Position numbers and translations under genes: made by a program | DNA from: Bacillota bacterium | GTDB taxonomy: Bacteria; Bacillota_I; Bacilli_A; RFN20; CAG-826 | NCBI GenBank assembly: GCA_023422095.1 | Contig: JAEZSD010000011.1 | Coordinates: 1 to 24,133 of the forward strand | Direction of reading: 5' to 3' | DNA length: 24,133 nucleotides | Part shown: piece after piece, positions 1 through 6,495 of the stretch | Layout of the letters: the number at the start of each line of letters is the position of its first letter | How positions within the stretch are numbered: the first letter of the stretch is position 1 | The notes under the pieces: generated by a model | What the model was told of the DNA's origin: nothing | Seen by the model: only the letters and a program-made list of their open reading frames with translations | Database searches by the model: none

Positions 1-549
1 AGCTATGCTTATCTTTTAAAAGAGAAACTTGATCTAGAAATTCAAGCCGTATCCGTTAGTGGTTTTCCTCTCTATCGTTCTATTTATAGTGAAGGATCAA
101 AGATAACAACCATTCCTGATATGTTGAACTTAGCTTCTTTTAATTGGAATCAAAGCTTAGCTGAGACTCCAAAATGGGACAACAAATTATTCATTCCTTC
201 TCTTGTTGTTATTGCTCTTGGCACAAACGATGGAAGTGTAGGCAAAGATCATTTTGATAAAGACGGTTTTAAAAAACAATTTGTATCTTTTGTCCAAGCA
301 TTATATAAAACATATGGTTCTAATTTGCATATTCTTGTCTTTGAAGCCGCTTTGCCTCTACCACCTTTTGTAAAACAGGCCTATTTAGACGCTATAAAAG
401 AAAGCAATTTAAATATTGAGTTATTAGAAAGCAAAGCAACCAGTGTTGGTGGCATTATGCCAGTAGGTGGACATCCAAATAAAGAGATGCACCGCTACGC
501 AGCTAATGAACTTAGCGATTACATAAAAAATAAATTACTTATTGTTTAA
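1..549 (+). CDS. SGNH/CE2-like carbohydrate esterase, 5' truncated by window edge
   Basis: The reading frame is open from base 1, so only the C-terminal 182 residues are visible. The first ATG, at 121, is internal and not a start. A GTND motif at residues 74-77 of the visible part matches SGNH block III, following a hydrophobic strand (VVIALGTND). A GGHPNKEMH segment near residue 156 matches the terminal His-Pro block, followed by the amphipathic ANEL helix usual at the end of these folds. The Asp normally three residues before the His is Gly here, as can occur in CE2 esterases, which work with a Ser-His dyad. The nucleophile block lies upstream of the window. The likely role is O-deacetylation of a polysaccharide or oligosaccharide, which suits the sugar-catabolic neighbours. 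It converges on the ROK kinase gene, overlapping it by 15 bp. Family fold is fairly sure, substrate is not. Confidence 0.75.
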   Translation, partial: SYAYLLKEKLDLEIQAVSVSGFPLYRSIYSEGSKITTIPDMLNLASFNWNQSLAETPKWDNKLFIPSLVVIALGTNDGSVGKDHFDKDGFKKQFVSFVQALYKTYGSNLHILVFEAALPLPPFVKQAYLDAIKESNLNIELLESKATSVGGIMPVGGHPNKEMHRYAANELSDYIKNKLLIV

Positions 550-1491
550 AAACAAAGAAGCGGCACCAATAATTCCAGAATCATAACCCAACTGGGCAGT
601 AGTGATTTTTACTTTAGGAGTCCCCTTAAAGCCATAATCTCTTTTTTCGCAATAATCAATCAACGGATCAAGAAGGTCTTTTCCTTGCAAAGCAATACCT
701 CCAGAAAGAACGATGGATTCTGGCCTAAAAATATTACAGAAGTTAAGAATTCCTTCGCCTAAATACTTGATGTAGTGATTAAGGACTTCATTGGCTGCTT
801 TGTCGCCCTTTAATTTCGCATCAAAAGGCGTTTGTCCATTAACTTTAGCTATATCGTTATTAACCAGTTTCCACATTAGTGAATCAGGATGTTTTTTCAT
901 TGCTTCTTTGGTATCGCTTATTAAGGCAGTAGCAGAAGCGTATGCTTCTAGACATCCCTGCCTTCCACATGTGCATGTTCGCCCATCGATTTCAATTACA
1001 GTGTGTCCTAGTTCCGCTCCTTTGCCTTCATTTCCTTCATAAACCTGACCATTTATGATAATTCCTCCGCCCACTCCTGTTCCAAGAGTGAGGAGAATAA
1101 CAGAGGAAGCTTCTTTCCCTGCTCCAAATTTGGCTTCACCCAATGCTGCTGCATTAGCATCATTGGTGACTTTAACTTTAATATTAGTCATCTTCTCTAG
1201 GGTTTCTTGAAGATGAACATCGACCCATTTTAGATTATTGGAATAATCAACAACTCCTTTTTCAGAGTTGATTGCTCCCGGACAACCGACACCAATGCCA
1301 ATAATCTCATTGCTTTTAATGTTATTTTCGCTGATAAAGGAAAGAATCTTTTTTCCTAATCTCTCAATTGCTTCATCGCCTGCTTCTTTATCAATTATTG
1401 GTAGAGAAAACCTAGCAATGATTTTTCCTTGCCCGTTTATAGAGGCTCCTTTTATTGAAGTACCACCAATATCTACTCCGATTGAAATCAT
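535..1491 (-). CDS. ROK-family sugar kinase (glucokinase-like)
   Basis: This 318-aa cytoplasmic kinase is predicted to phosphorylate glucose or a related hexose with ATP. It starts with the ROK phosphate-binding signature DIGGTSIKG (residues 7-15). It has the NDAN block with the catalytic Asp at about 111, a glycine-rich GTGVGGG (137-143), and the ELGH motif (His163). A zinc site C-T-C-G-R-Q-G-C with Cys173, Cys175 and Cys180 is followed by LEAYAS. Length is normal for the family. An upstream in-frame ATG at 1527 would add 12 residues lying inside manA. The ATG at 1491 is preferred because it directly precedes the conserved N-terminus and follows a GGAGG site. It is the last gene of the leftward operon, its start overlapping the manA stop by one base (TAATG). 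ROK kinases vary in sugar; glucokinase is the best guess, mannokinase or fructokinase remain possible. Confidence 0.9.
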   Translation of the reverse strand: MISIGVDIGGTSIKGASINGQGKIIARFSLPIIDKEAGDEAIERLGKKILSFISENNIKSNEIIGIGVGCPGAINSEKGVVDYSNNLKWVDVHLQETLEKMTNIKVKVTNDANAAALGEAKFGAGKEASSVILLTLGTGVGGGIIINGQVYEGNEGKGAELGHTVIEIDGRTCTCGRQGCLEAYASATALISDTKEAMKKHPDSLMWKLVNNDIAKVNGQTPFDAKLKGDKAANEVLNHYIKYLGEGILNFCNIFRPESIVLSGGIALQGKDLLDPLIDYCEKRDYGFKGTPKVKITTAQLGYDSGIIGAASLFLNNK

Positions 1492-2399
1492 TATTTTTCC
1501 TCCACCGTCATCATGAGGTAAGTGCATTCACCAGTGATATTAGCTTTTTGACCCGCCGGAATAAAGAATGTATCGCCAATGGAAAAAGGAATGTCATTAA
1601 GTGTCCCCACTCCATTTACGATATTTATTGCGATAAATGATTCTTTCTTTGCGAGGATTATTGAGCCATCATTTTTCTTTAAATAAGTTGAGAAATAAGG
1701 TGAATAACCCAGTCTTCCTTCTTTGGTAATTACTGGGTAAAATCTATCAAAATCCATGACTTTTAGGGCTTTTTCGATATGGAGTTCACGGAATTTGCCA
1801 TCTTTTCCAATTCGACCATAGTCATATAAACGATAGGTAAGATTCGAGTTTTGTTGCACTTCAAGTAATGTGATTCCTTTGCCGATTGCATGAGGAGTTC
1901 CAGAAGGAATGAAGTAGCATTCTCCTGGTTGAACTTTAATATCATTAAGAGCTTCAATGAGAGTATTTTCAGAGATTCTATTAACGATTTCTTCCTTAGA
2001 TACATTATGGTTAAAACCAATATAAAGTGAGGCATTCTTTTCAGCCTCGATGATGTACCACATTTCAGTTTTCCCGTATGAGTTTTCATGCTTTAGAGCA
2101 TATTCATCGCTCGGGTGAACCTGAATGGAAAGATTTTCTTTAGCGTCGATCAGTTTGACAAGCATGGGGAAAAAAGGAAAAGAAGAGGCTGGAAAACCAA
2201 TATCTTTTTTTGTTGCTATATCTTTTAATAGTTTGCCTTTATTAATCCCAGAATCAATAACTGAAGGACCCTCATCACGAAAAGATAACTCCCAGCATTC
2301 TGCGATGCGGTCAGTGTCAGATTCTTTTCCCCAACGAAAAAATTTATTTCCACCCCAAATATAGTCTTTTATGGCTGGTTTTAGTTTTACTGTCTCCAT
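1491..2399 (-). CDS. manA: Mannose-6-phosphate isomerase, type I
   Basis: The 302-aa cytoplasmic zinc enzyme interconverts mannose-6-phosphate and fructose-6-phosphate. Visible zinc and active-site elements are QVH in a SIQVHPSDEYA block (Gln93, His95), Glu112 in the GKTEMWYI block, and His170 in YFIPSGTPHAIGKG. The LLEVQQNSNLTYRLYDYGR segment with Arg190 is the classic type I signature. Length matches the short Bacillus-type ManA. A GGAGGAAA site lies just before the start codon. The gene lies between the phosphohexomutase gene (60-bp gap containing an inverted repeat) and the ROK kinase. In this locus it is the natural exit step for mannose-1-phosphate made by the GH130 phosphorylases after mutase action. 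Assignment is secure on motifs. Confidence 0.95.
   Translation of the reverse strand: METVKLKPAIKDYIWGGNKFFRWGKESDTDRIAECWELSFRDEGPSVIDSGINKGKLLKDIATKKDIGFPASSFPFFPMLVKLIDAKENLSIQVHPSDEYALKHENSYGKTEMWYIIEAEKNASLYIGFNHNVSKEEIVNRISENTLIEALNDIKVQPGECYFIPSGTPHAIGKGITLLEVQQNSNLTYRLYDYGRIGKDGKFRELHIEKALKVMDFDRFYPVITKEGRLGYSPYFSTYLKKNDGSIILAKKESFIAINIVNGVGTLNDIPFSIGDTFFIPAGQKANITGECTYLMMTVEEK
1499..1503 (-). promoter_or_regulatory. Shine-Dalgarno site that fixes the ROK kinase start
   Basis: On the minus strand GGAGG lies seven bases before the ATG at 1491, inside the last codons of manA. No comparable site precedes the alternative ATG at 1527. This supports the shorter ROK protein and translational coupling to manA. 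Confidence 0.7.
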
Positions 2400-2425
2400 T
2401 TAGTTTCCTCCCTAGAGTGAATCAA

Positions 2426-2452
2426 TTTGGCGGTTTAGGTAAATGAGCCAAA
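2426..2452 (-). repeat. Intergenic inverted repeat between phosphohexomutase and manA
   Basis: The only sizeable gap in the leftward operon holds TTTGGC at 2426-2431 and its complement GCCAAA at 2447-2452, enclosing a 15-base loop. A competing pairing of GGTTT (2432-2436) with AAACC (2450-2454) shares bases with the first, so the two hairpins exclude each other. No run of T follows the stem in the direction of transcription, so it is not a clear terminator. It could be an RNA processing or stability element, or chance. Confidence 0.3.
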
Positions 2453-2459
2453 CCAAAAA

Positions 2460-4130
2460 TTAGAAAAGCGACAAGAACATCCGTTGATAGAAGTTCATCT
2501 TTTCTTCGAGCTTATCTTTATCGTCTTTTATGTAAAAATAGAGCTTAAGCTTTGGTTCGGTTCCACTTGGTCTAACAGTGACAGATGATCCATCAATAAA
2601 AACAAATTTTAAGACGTTACTTTTAGGAAGATATATTTCTTCTTCATAATCATCGAATGTTCTTTTTGAAGTGGCGTAGTCTTCTTTATAGTTTAAAGTG
2701 ATGAAATCTTTCTTTTCTCTTAAAGAGACCATAAAAGAATCCATGGTTTTTTTACCTTCTTGTCCATAGAATTCTTTATTGATTAGACAAGTTTTATTCC
2801 AACCATATTCTTCATATAGTTCATTCATTCTTTCGACTAGGTCCTTGTTTTGTTCTAGATAATAAGCGCACATATCAGCAATAATGAGTGAACCATTAAT
2901 GGCATCCTTGTCACGGATATTTTTCGCTGAGAGATAACCATAGGATTCTTCAAAACCAAGTAAGAACCCATCGATGTCTCCTTTTTCTTCTCTTCTGCCC
3001 ATTTGCTCGCCAATATATTTGAAACCAGTTAACGTCTCATAAAGAGCGACATTATGCTTTTTGGCAATTTCCTTTGCCATATCACTGGTAACGATGGTTT
3101 TAATGATAAACGGATTGGATACATTTTTTACTTTCAGCAAATAGTCAAAAAGTAGAACACCAATTTCATTTCCATTTAAGAGAACATAATCCCCTTTATG
3201 CCTTGTTGCGGTTCCAACTCGGTCACAATCGGGGTCAGTGACAATTAAGATATCCGCTTCTTTCTCTTTGGCCAGTTTGATACCAAGTTCGAGAGTTTCA
3301 TGAAGTTCAGGATTAGGTTTGGGACAGGTTGGAAAATCCCCATCAGGATAGCATTGTTCTTCGACGGGAAAGATATTTTTATAACCTGCTAGTTTTAAAA
3401 CACTAGTGACGCTTCGAAAACCCGCCCCATTAAGAGCGGAATAAACAATTTTGATATCTTTCTTGCCCTCATAAGTAGATAAGGAAGCTTCGTAGTGAAA
3501 GAGAGTCTCAATTAATGTTTCGGAAATATATTCAATTTGTGAATTTTTTAAGTATTCATTAAAAGGAAGAACAGGAAGATTGATAAATGAATCAACAGTC
3601 TCAATTTCTTTCATGATCAAGTTAGCAGCATGATCAGTGATTTGGCATCCGTCACTGCCGTAGACTTTATAGCCATTATATTGTTTAGGATTATGGGAAG
3701 CAGTGATAACAATACCAGCGGAAGTAGATAAAGCCCTAACAGCATAGGAAAGCGCAGGAGTTGGCATCAATTCTTTATATAAAAAAACTCGAACCCCATA
3801 ATATGCCATTACTTGAGCAGCCGTTTCGGCAAATAATTGTGATTTGTTTCTTGAATCATAAGCGATGGCGATACTAGGTTTACTGAAATTGTTTAATAGA
3901 TACTTGGCTAATCCTACAGTTGCTCTTTTTACGGTATAGACATTCATGCGATTGGTTCCAACGCCAATTACTCCTCGTAATCCTCCGGTTCCAAAAGCGA
4001 GATCGGTAAAAAAGGCATCAATGATTTCACTTTCATTGAGCGAATATAGCTCTTTATTCAAACCATCTTCAAGAGGATGGTTTTTCCATTTAAGATACTT
4101 ATCTTCAACTATTTTATCCATTGATATCAT
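2460..4130 (-). CDS. Phosphoglucomutase/phosphomannomutase (alpha-D-phosphohexomutase)
   Basis: The 556-aa cytoplasmic enzyme moves phosphate between C1 and C6 of hexoses. All four family loops are present: the phosphoserine loop ITASHNPKQYNGYK with Ser145, the metal loop DPDCDR with Asp299, Asp301 and Asp303, the sugar-specificity loop GFEESYGY with Glu394 and Ser396, and the C-terminal phosphate loop RPSGTEPKLK (520-529). Length and motif spacing match the PgcA-type mutases of Bacillota, which often act on both glucose and mannose phosphates. The ATG at 4130 has GGAG six bases upstream; the second ATG, three codons later, is too far from it. The start overlaps the preceding gene by 17 bp. 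Sitting beside manA, with GH130 enzymes across the divergent promoter, suggests mannose-1-phosphate is a physiological substrate (inference). Confidence 0.93.
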   Translation of the reverse strand: MISMDKIVEDKYLKWKNHPLEDGLNKELYSLNESEIIDAFFTDLAFGTGGLRGVIGVGTNRMNVYTVKRATVGLAKYLLNNFSKPSIAIAYDSRNKSQLFAETAAQVMAYYGVRVFLYKELMPTPALSYAVRALSTSAGIVITASHNPKQYNGYKVYGSDGCQITDHAANLIMKEIETVDSFINLPVLPFNEYLKNSQIEYISETLIETLFHYEASLSTYEGKKDIKIVYSALNGAGFRSVTSVLKLAGYKNIFPVEEQCYPDGDFPTCPKPNPELHETLELGIKLAKEKEADILIVTDPDCDRVGTATRHKGDYVLLNGNEIGVLLFDYLLKVKNVSNPFIIKTIVTSDMAKEIAKKHNVALYETLTGFKYIGEQMGRREEKGDIDGFLLGFEESYGYLSAKNIRDKDAINGSLIIADMCAYYLEQNKDLVERMNELYEEYGWNKTCLINKEFYGQEGKKTMDSFMVSLREKKDFITLNYKEDYATSKRTFDDYEEEIYLPKSNVLKFVFIDGSSVTVRPSGTEPKLKLYFYIKDDKDKLEEKMNFYQRMFLSLF

Positions 4131-4881
4131 GATAGACTCCTCTAGCTATTTCATATAATTCCTGGCACATTTCTTTCTTTAAAGGTTTGAAACCTTCAAG
4201 TGAAGAATAATTTGGAACAAATAAAGGTTTTGTAGCCTCTTGTTTCAATAAGAAAAGAGCCCAGCCACAAGCGATTAGATAGCGAGCTTCCTCAGTGAGA
4301 TGATAGCCATCACGATTCATCGTATCGCCATAGATTAAACGGGCTTTTTCAATGATTTTTAAAGAAGGAATAATCAAAGCAATACCTAAATCATGAGCGA
4401 CATTGGAATAGGTTTTTTCAATCATACGTCCCATTGTTGATTGGGAATATTGGTAAGGAGCATAAGCGGTGTTATCAAAGTCTTTGGAATAAGACCAAGT
4501 TTCGTGGAGAGCAAGTTTGGCGTGTCTATTGTATTTCCTGACTTCAGCAATTAGATCTTCGAGATAAGGATGAAAAGATGATTCAACACCTGAAAAACCA
4601 CTAGCTTGTTGAAAGACAATATAGTCCCAAGGAGACCCGTCACTGTCTTCAGGTTTCAAAACCTCCAAAATAGTCGCTCCGACTTTCTTTAAAGCGCCGT
4701 TATGATAGTACTCATAATCAGCAATGTTATTTTTTATATTATCTAAATGACGAGAAATCTCACATCCACCAATAAAAAGTGTTCCTACTTCAATTTGAGC
4801 ATCAAAAGAATTAGAAATTTGATGTAAAAAAGTCGTTCCATCGACCCCAAAACTATTAGAAATAGAAAGCACCCTAATCAT
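4114..4881 (-). CDS. DUF4886-type SGNH hydrolase, cytoplasmic
   Basis: The 255-aa protein has no signal peptide. It opens with VLSISNSFGVDGTTFLHQI, the modified block I of DUF4886 proteins (usually G-N-S-F; here S-N-S-F, nucleophile Ser10). The LFIGGCEISRHL segment (35-46) fits the second block. DYIVFQQASGFSG (86-98) resembles the third-block region with QQAS in place of GxND. RDGYHLTEEARYLIACG (190-206) supplies the Asp191/His194 pair. Family knowledge points to esterase or deacetylase chemistry; the lack of a signal suggests it acts on imported oligosaccharides. It overlaps the Nudix gene by 8 bp and the mutase gene by 17 bp, with no strong Shine-Dalgarno site of its own, so translation is probably coupled. 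Substrate unknown; fold assignment is good. Confidence 0.8.
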   Translation of the reverse strand: MIRVLSISNSFGVDGTTFLHQISNSFDAQIEVGTLFIGGCEISRHLDNIKNNIADYEYYHNGALKKVGATILEVLKPEDSDGSPWDYIVFQQASGFSGVESSFHPYLEDLIAEVRKYNRHAKLALHETWSYSKDFDNTAYAPYQYSQSTMGRMIEKTYSNVAHDLGIALIIPSLKIIEKARLIYGDTMNRDGYHLTEEARYLIACGWALFLLKQEATKPLFVPNYSSLEGFKPLKKEMCQELYEIARGVYHDING

Positions 4882-5335
4882 ATTTCAATTGTTCTTGTAT
4901 ATCTTTTATTATTTGCGCATTGCGTATGCTAATCTTCTTCTTTGCTAACTCATCAAGGGAAAGGAAAATAAGAGAAGTTACTTCTTCGACTTGAAGCTTA
5001 ATTTCTCCATGATATTTATGGCATAAAAAAACAGCGTCGACGCCATAGATTTCATTACCATTATAATAAACGTAATGAGTTATTTCTCCTGTATACACTT
5101 TAAAGAGGACCAAGTCATCAGCGATGAGCCCAGTCTCTTCTAATAATTCTCTTTTCGCACCTTCTTCATGGGTTTCACCATCATCGATTCCTCCGCCTGG
5201 GAAGTCATAGAAACCATCGTCTGCGCGAATTTCCACTAATACTTTATTTTCATCATTAAATAAAACGACAACAGAATGTGGAATGGTTTTTGCCACACGT
5301 TCTTCTTTTGCGGCTAATTTATTGTTGTTATTCAT
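4874..5335 (-). CDS. Nudix hydrolase
   Basis: The 153-aa cytoplasmic protein has a complete Nudix box at residues 48-70: Gly, five residues, Glu, seven residues, then REL, LEE, TGL. The E-E-T-G and R-E-L cores are intact, so the Mg-dependent catalytic helix should be functional. A preceding DDGFYDFPGGGIDDGE stretch is typical of MutT/ADP-ribose-pyrophosphatase-like proteins. Such enzymes cleave nucleoside diphosphates linked to another group, which could include nucleotide sugars, but specificity cannot be read here. It lies second in the leftward operon, overlapping the genes on both sides by 8 bp. There is no clear Shine-Dalgarno site before its ATG, so coupling to the upstream esterase is likely. 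Its place among sugar genes is odd but the tight overlaps argue that it belongs. Confidence 0.9.
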   Translation of the reverse strand: MNNNNKLAAKEERVAKTIPHSVVVLFNDENKVLVEIRADDGFYDFPGGGIDDGETHEEGAKRELLEETGLIADDLVLFKVYTGEITHYVYYNGNEIYGVDAVFLCHKYHGEIKLQVEEVTSLIFLSLDELAKKKISIRNAQIIKDIQEQLKYD

Positions 5336-6230
5336 AATCTACTGGGGTGAGGAATGGTTCAACTGCTTCGGCGAATAAATGACCTAGTTCAACCATACTA
5401 GAGCCACGATAGTGGGCCTCGTCTTCCTGAAGAGAGGTCTTATCTAAACCTTCGCCTAAAGTATCAATAAAAATATTGTTATCTGCTGTTTCTGAAACAT
5501 TGCGTTTTGCAGTATTGATTTGTTGATAATAAACCCATTTTGTTGAATCCGAAATAGCAGCATCGATAAAAGCCATCTCGGTCTTTCCTTCATAAGCTTT
5601 TAGATCATTTCTGACATCTTGGATCAAAAGTTCAGTTAAGCCTTCATATCCGGCATAGATAGTGGGATAAGCATCCCCCTCTCCTTGCATCCAGCAGAAA
5701 GCTTTAATCGTGGGTTCATATCCTTGTTTCTTTAATGACTCGCACGCATCTTTAATATATTTAATAAAGTTAGAATAAATGGTCCTGTCTAGTTGTGAGC
5801 TAGTAGAGGCAAAGTCCCAATATAGAGAGGCCGCCCCTGTGGCGTGTTTAATCAAGGCAACTTTATTGTTTCTACCATGTTCAGAGAAGTATTCTGCCAT
5901 TCCCATTTCTGGCCCGAAGTTTGATGTTGTGTTACCTTGACCAAACATCGTGGTGACAAAGTTATTATTACTTGAATTTTGTTTGTAATAACCTCCTTCA
6001 TCGAGCTTTGTCCAACAATCATAAGCGATCTTTATTTCTGGATATCCTTCAATGTATTCATTATATTTTTCATTTCCGATTTCGCTGGCAACTTGTAAAG
6101 CAGGAGAGCACCCCACCATATTAGACTGTCCGCCCATGATAATAACATCAATAGGGGTTCTGTTATTGTTATTGCATCCCATAAGTCCCACACACATTGC
6201 TGTCAACAGCATTAGTTTCTTTCTTCTCAT
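5328..6230 (-). CDS. SASA-type (CE6-like) carbohydrate O-acetylesterase lipoprotein
   Basis: The 300-aa protein begins with MRRKK, a short hydrophobic stretch and a lipobox LMGC (Cys19), so it should be lipid-anchored outside the membrane. The mature part starts almost at once with IIMGGQSNMVG (nucleophile Ser36), the block I form of sialate O-acetylesterase/CE6 proteins. FCWMQGEGDAY (178-188) matches the WxQGE block. QEDEAHYRGSSMVELG gives the Asp270/His273 pair. The likely reaction is removal of acetyl groups from polysaccharide or oligosaccharide at the cell surface. It is the first gene of the leftward operon. A TATAAT at 6242-6237 sits so close that transcription would begin at or next to the ATG, with no Shine-Dalgarno site visible. 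An ATG six codons later would lose the positively charged N-terminus, so 6230 is kept. Confidence 0.85.
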   Translation of the reverse strand: MRRKKLMLLTAMCVGLMGCNNNNRTPIDVIIMGGQSNMVGCSPALQVASEIGNEKYNEYIEGYPEIKIAYDCWTKLDEGGYYKQNSSNNNFVTTMFGQGNTTSNFGPEMGMAEYFSEHGRNNKVALIKHATGAASLYWDFASTSSQLDRTIYSNFIKYIKDACESLKKQGYEPTIKAFCWMQGEGDAYPTIYAGYEGLTELLIQDVRNDLKAYEGKTEMAFIDAAISDSTKWVYYQQINTAKRNVSETADNNIFIDTLGEGLDKTSLQEDEAHYRGSSMVELGHLFAEAVEPFLTPVDYE

Positions 6231-6236
6231 GTAACT

Positions 6237-6302
6237 ATTATATGTTCAAGAGTGGGCTTCGTGTTTATATATACTAGTAAACAAATTAATTTTTTAGTAA
6301 AC
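6237..6302 (-). promoter_or_regulatory. Leftward operon promoter with tandem GTTTAC activator-like sites
   Basis: Read on the minus strand, GTTTACTA starts at 6302 and again at 6282, exactly 20 bp apart. A perfect TATAAT follows at 6242-6237, 34 bp after the end of the second repeat. There is no good -35 hexamer 17 bp upstream of the -10, suggesting activator dependence. The same arrangement occurs at the two rightward promoters. Promoter role is inferred. Confidence 0.6.
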
Positions 6303-6398
6303 AATCAGCAAGAAAGAGCGAAAGATAACATTTGTTCTAAGTAAAAAAGGCGAAAATTAAGAAAAACACTAAATATTAACATAGAATGTTAAAACAAA

Positions 6399-6463
6399 GT
6401 TTACTATTTTTACTATAAGTTTACTAATTTTTTGTAAACCATTCGGCGAACATAAACTAAAAT
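6399..6463 (+). promoter_or_regulatory. Promoter of the secreted CBM protein with tandem GTTTAC sites
   Basis: GTTTACTA begins at 6399 and 6419, a 20-bp period, with a partial copy TTTTACTA at 6408. TAAAAT at 6458-6463 is a plausible -10, 33 bp after the end of the second repeat. A reverse copy, GTAAAC, lies at 6434-6439 and forms an inverted repeat with the 6419 copy. Predicted transcription start is about 6470, leaving a roughly 26-base leader that holds the AGGAG ribosome site. Between this promoter and the leftward one (about 6303-6398) I see only AT-rich sequence. Confidence 0.6.
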
Positions 6464-6495
6464 TAAATTGAGCACTTAGGTAAAGGAGATAAAAA

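Noticed and set aside
121..549. A complete 142-aa gene starting at the ATG at 121
   Set aside because: The frame is open to base 1, there is no ribosome site before 121, and the SGNH fold would lack its nucleophile block. It is the tail of a gene that begins outside the window.
1492..1527. A longer ROK kinase starting at 1527
   Set aside because: The extra 12 residues are not conserved-looking and lie within manA; the GGAGG site and the DIGGT signature support the start at 1491.
6419..6439. Inverted GTTTAC/GTAAAC as a LacI palindromic operator
   Set aside because: The nine-base AT spacer is too wide and lacks the central CG expected for LacI proteins, and the inverted arrangement is not repeated at the other two promoters. 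The direct repeat is the shared feature.
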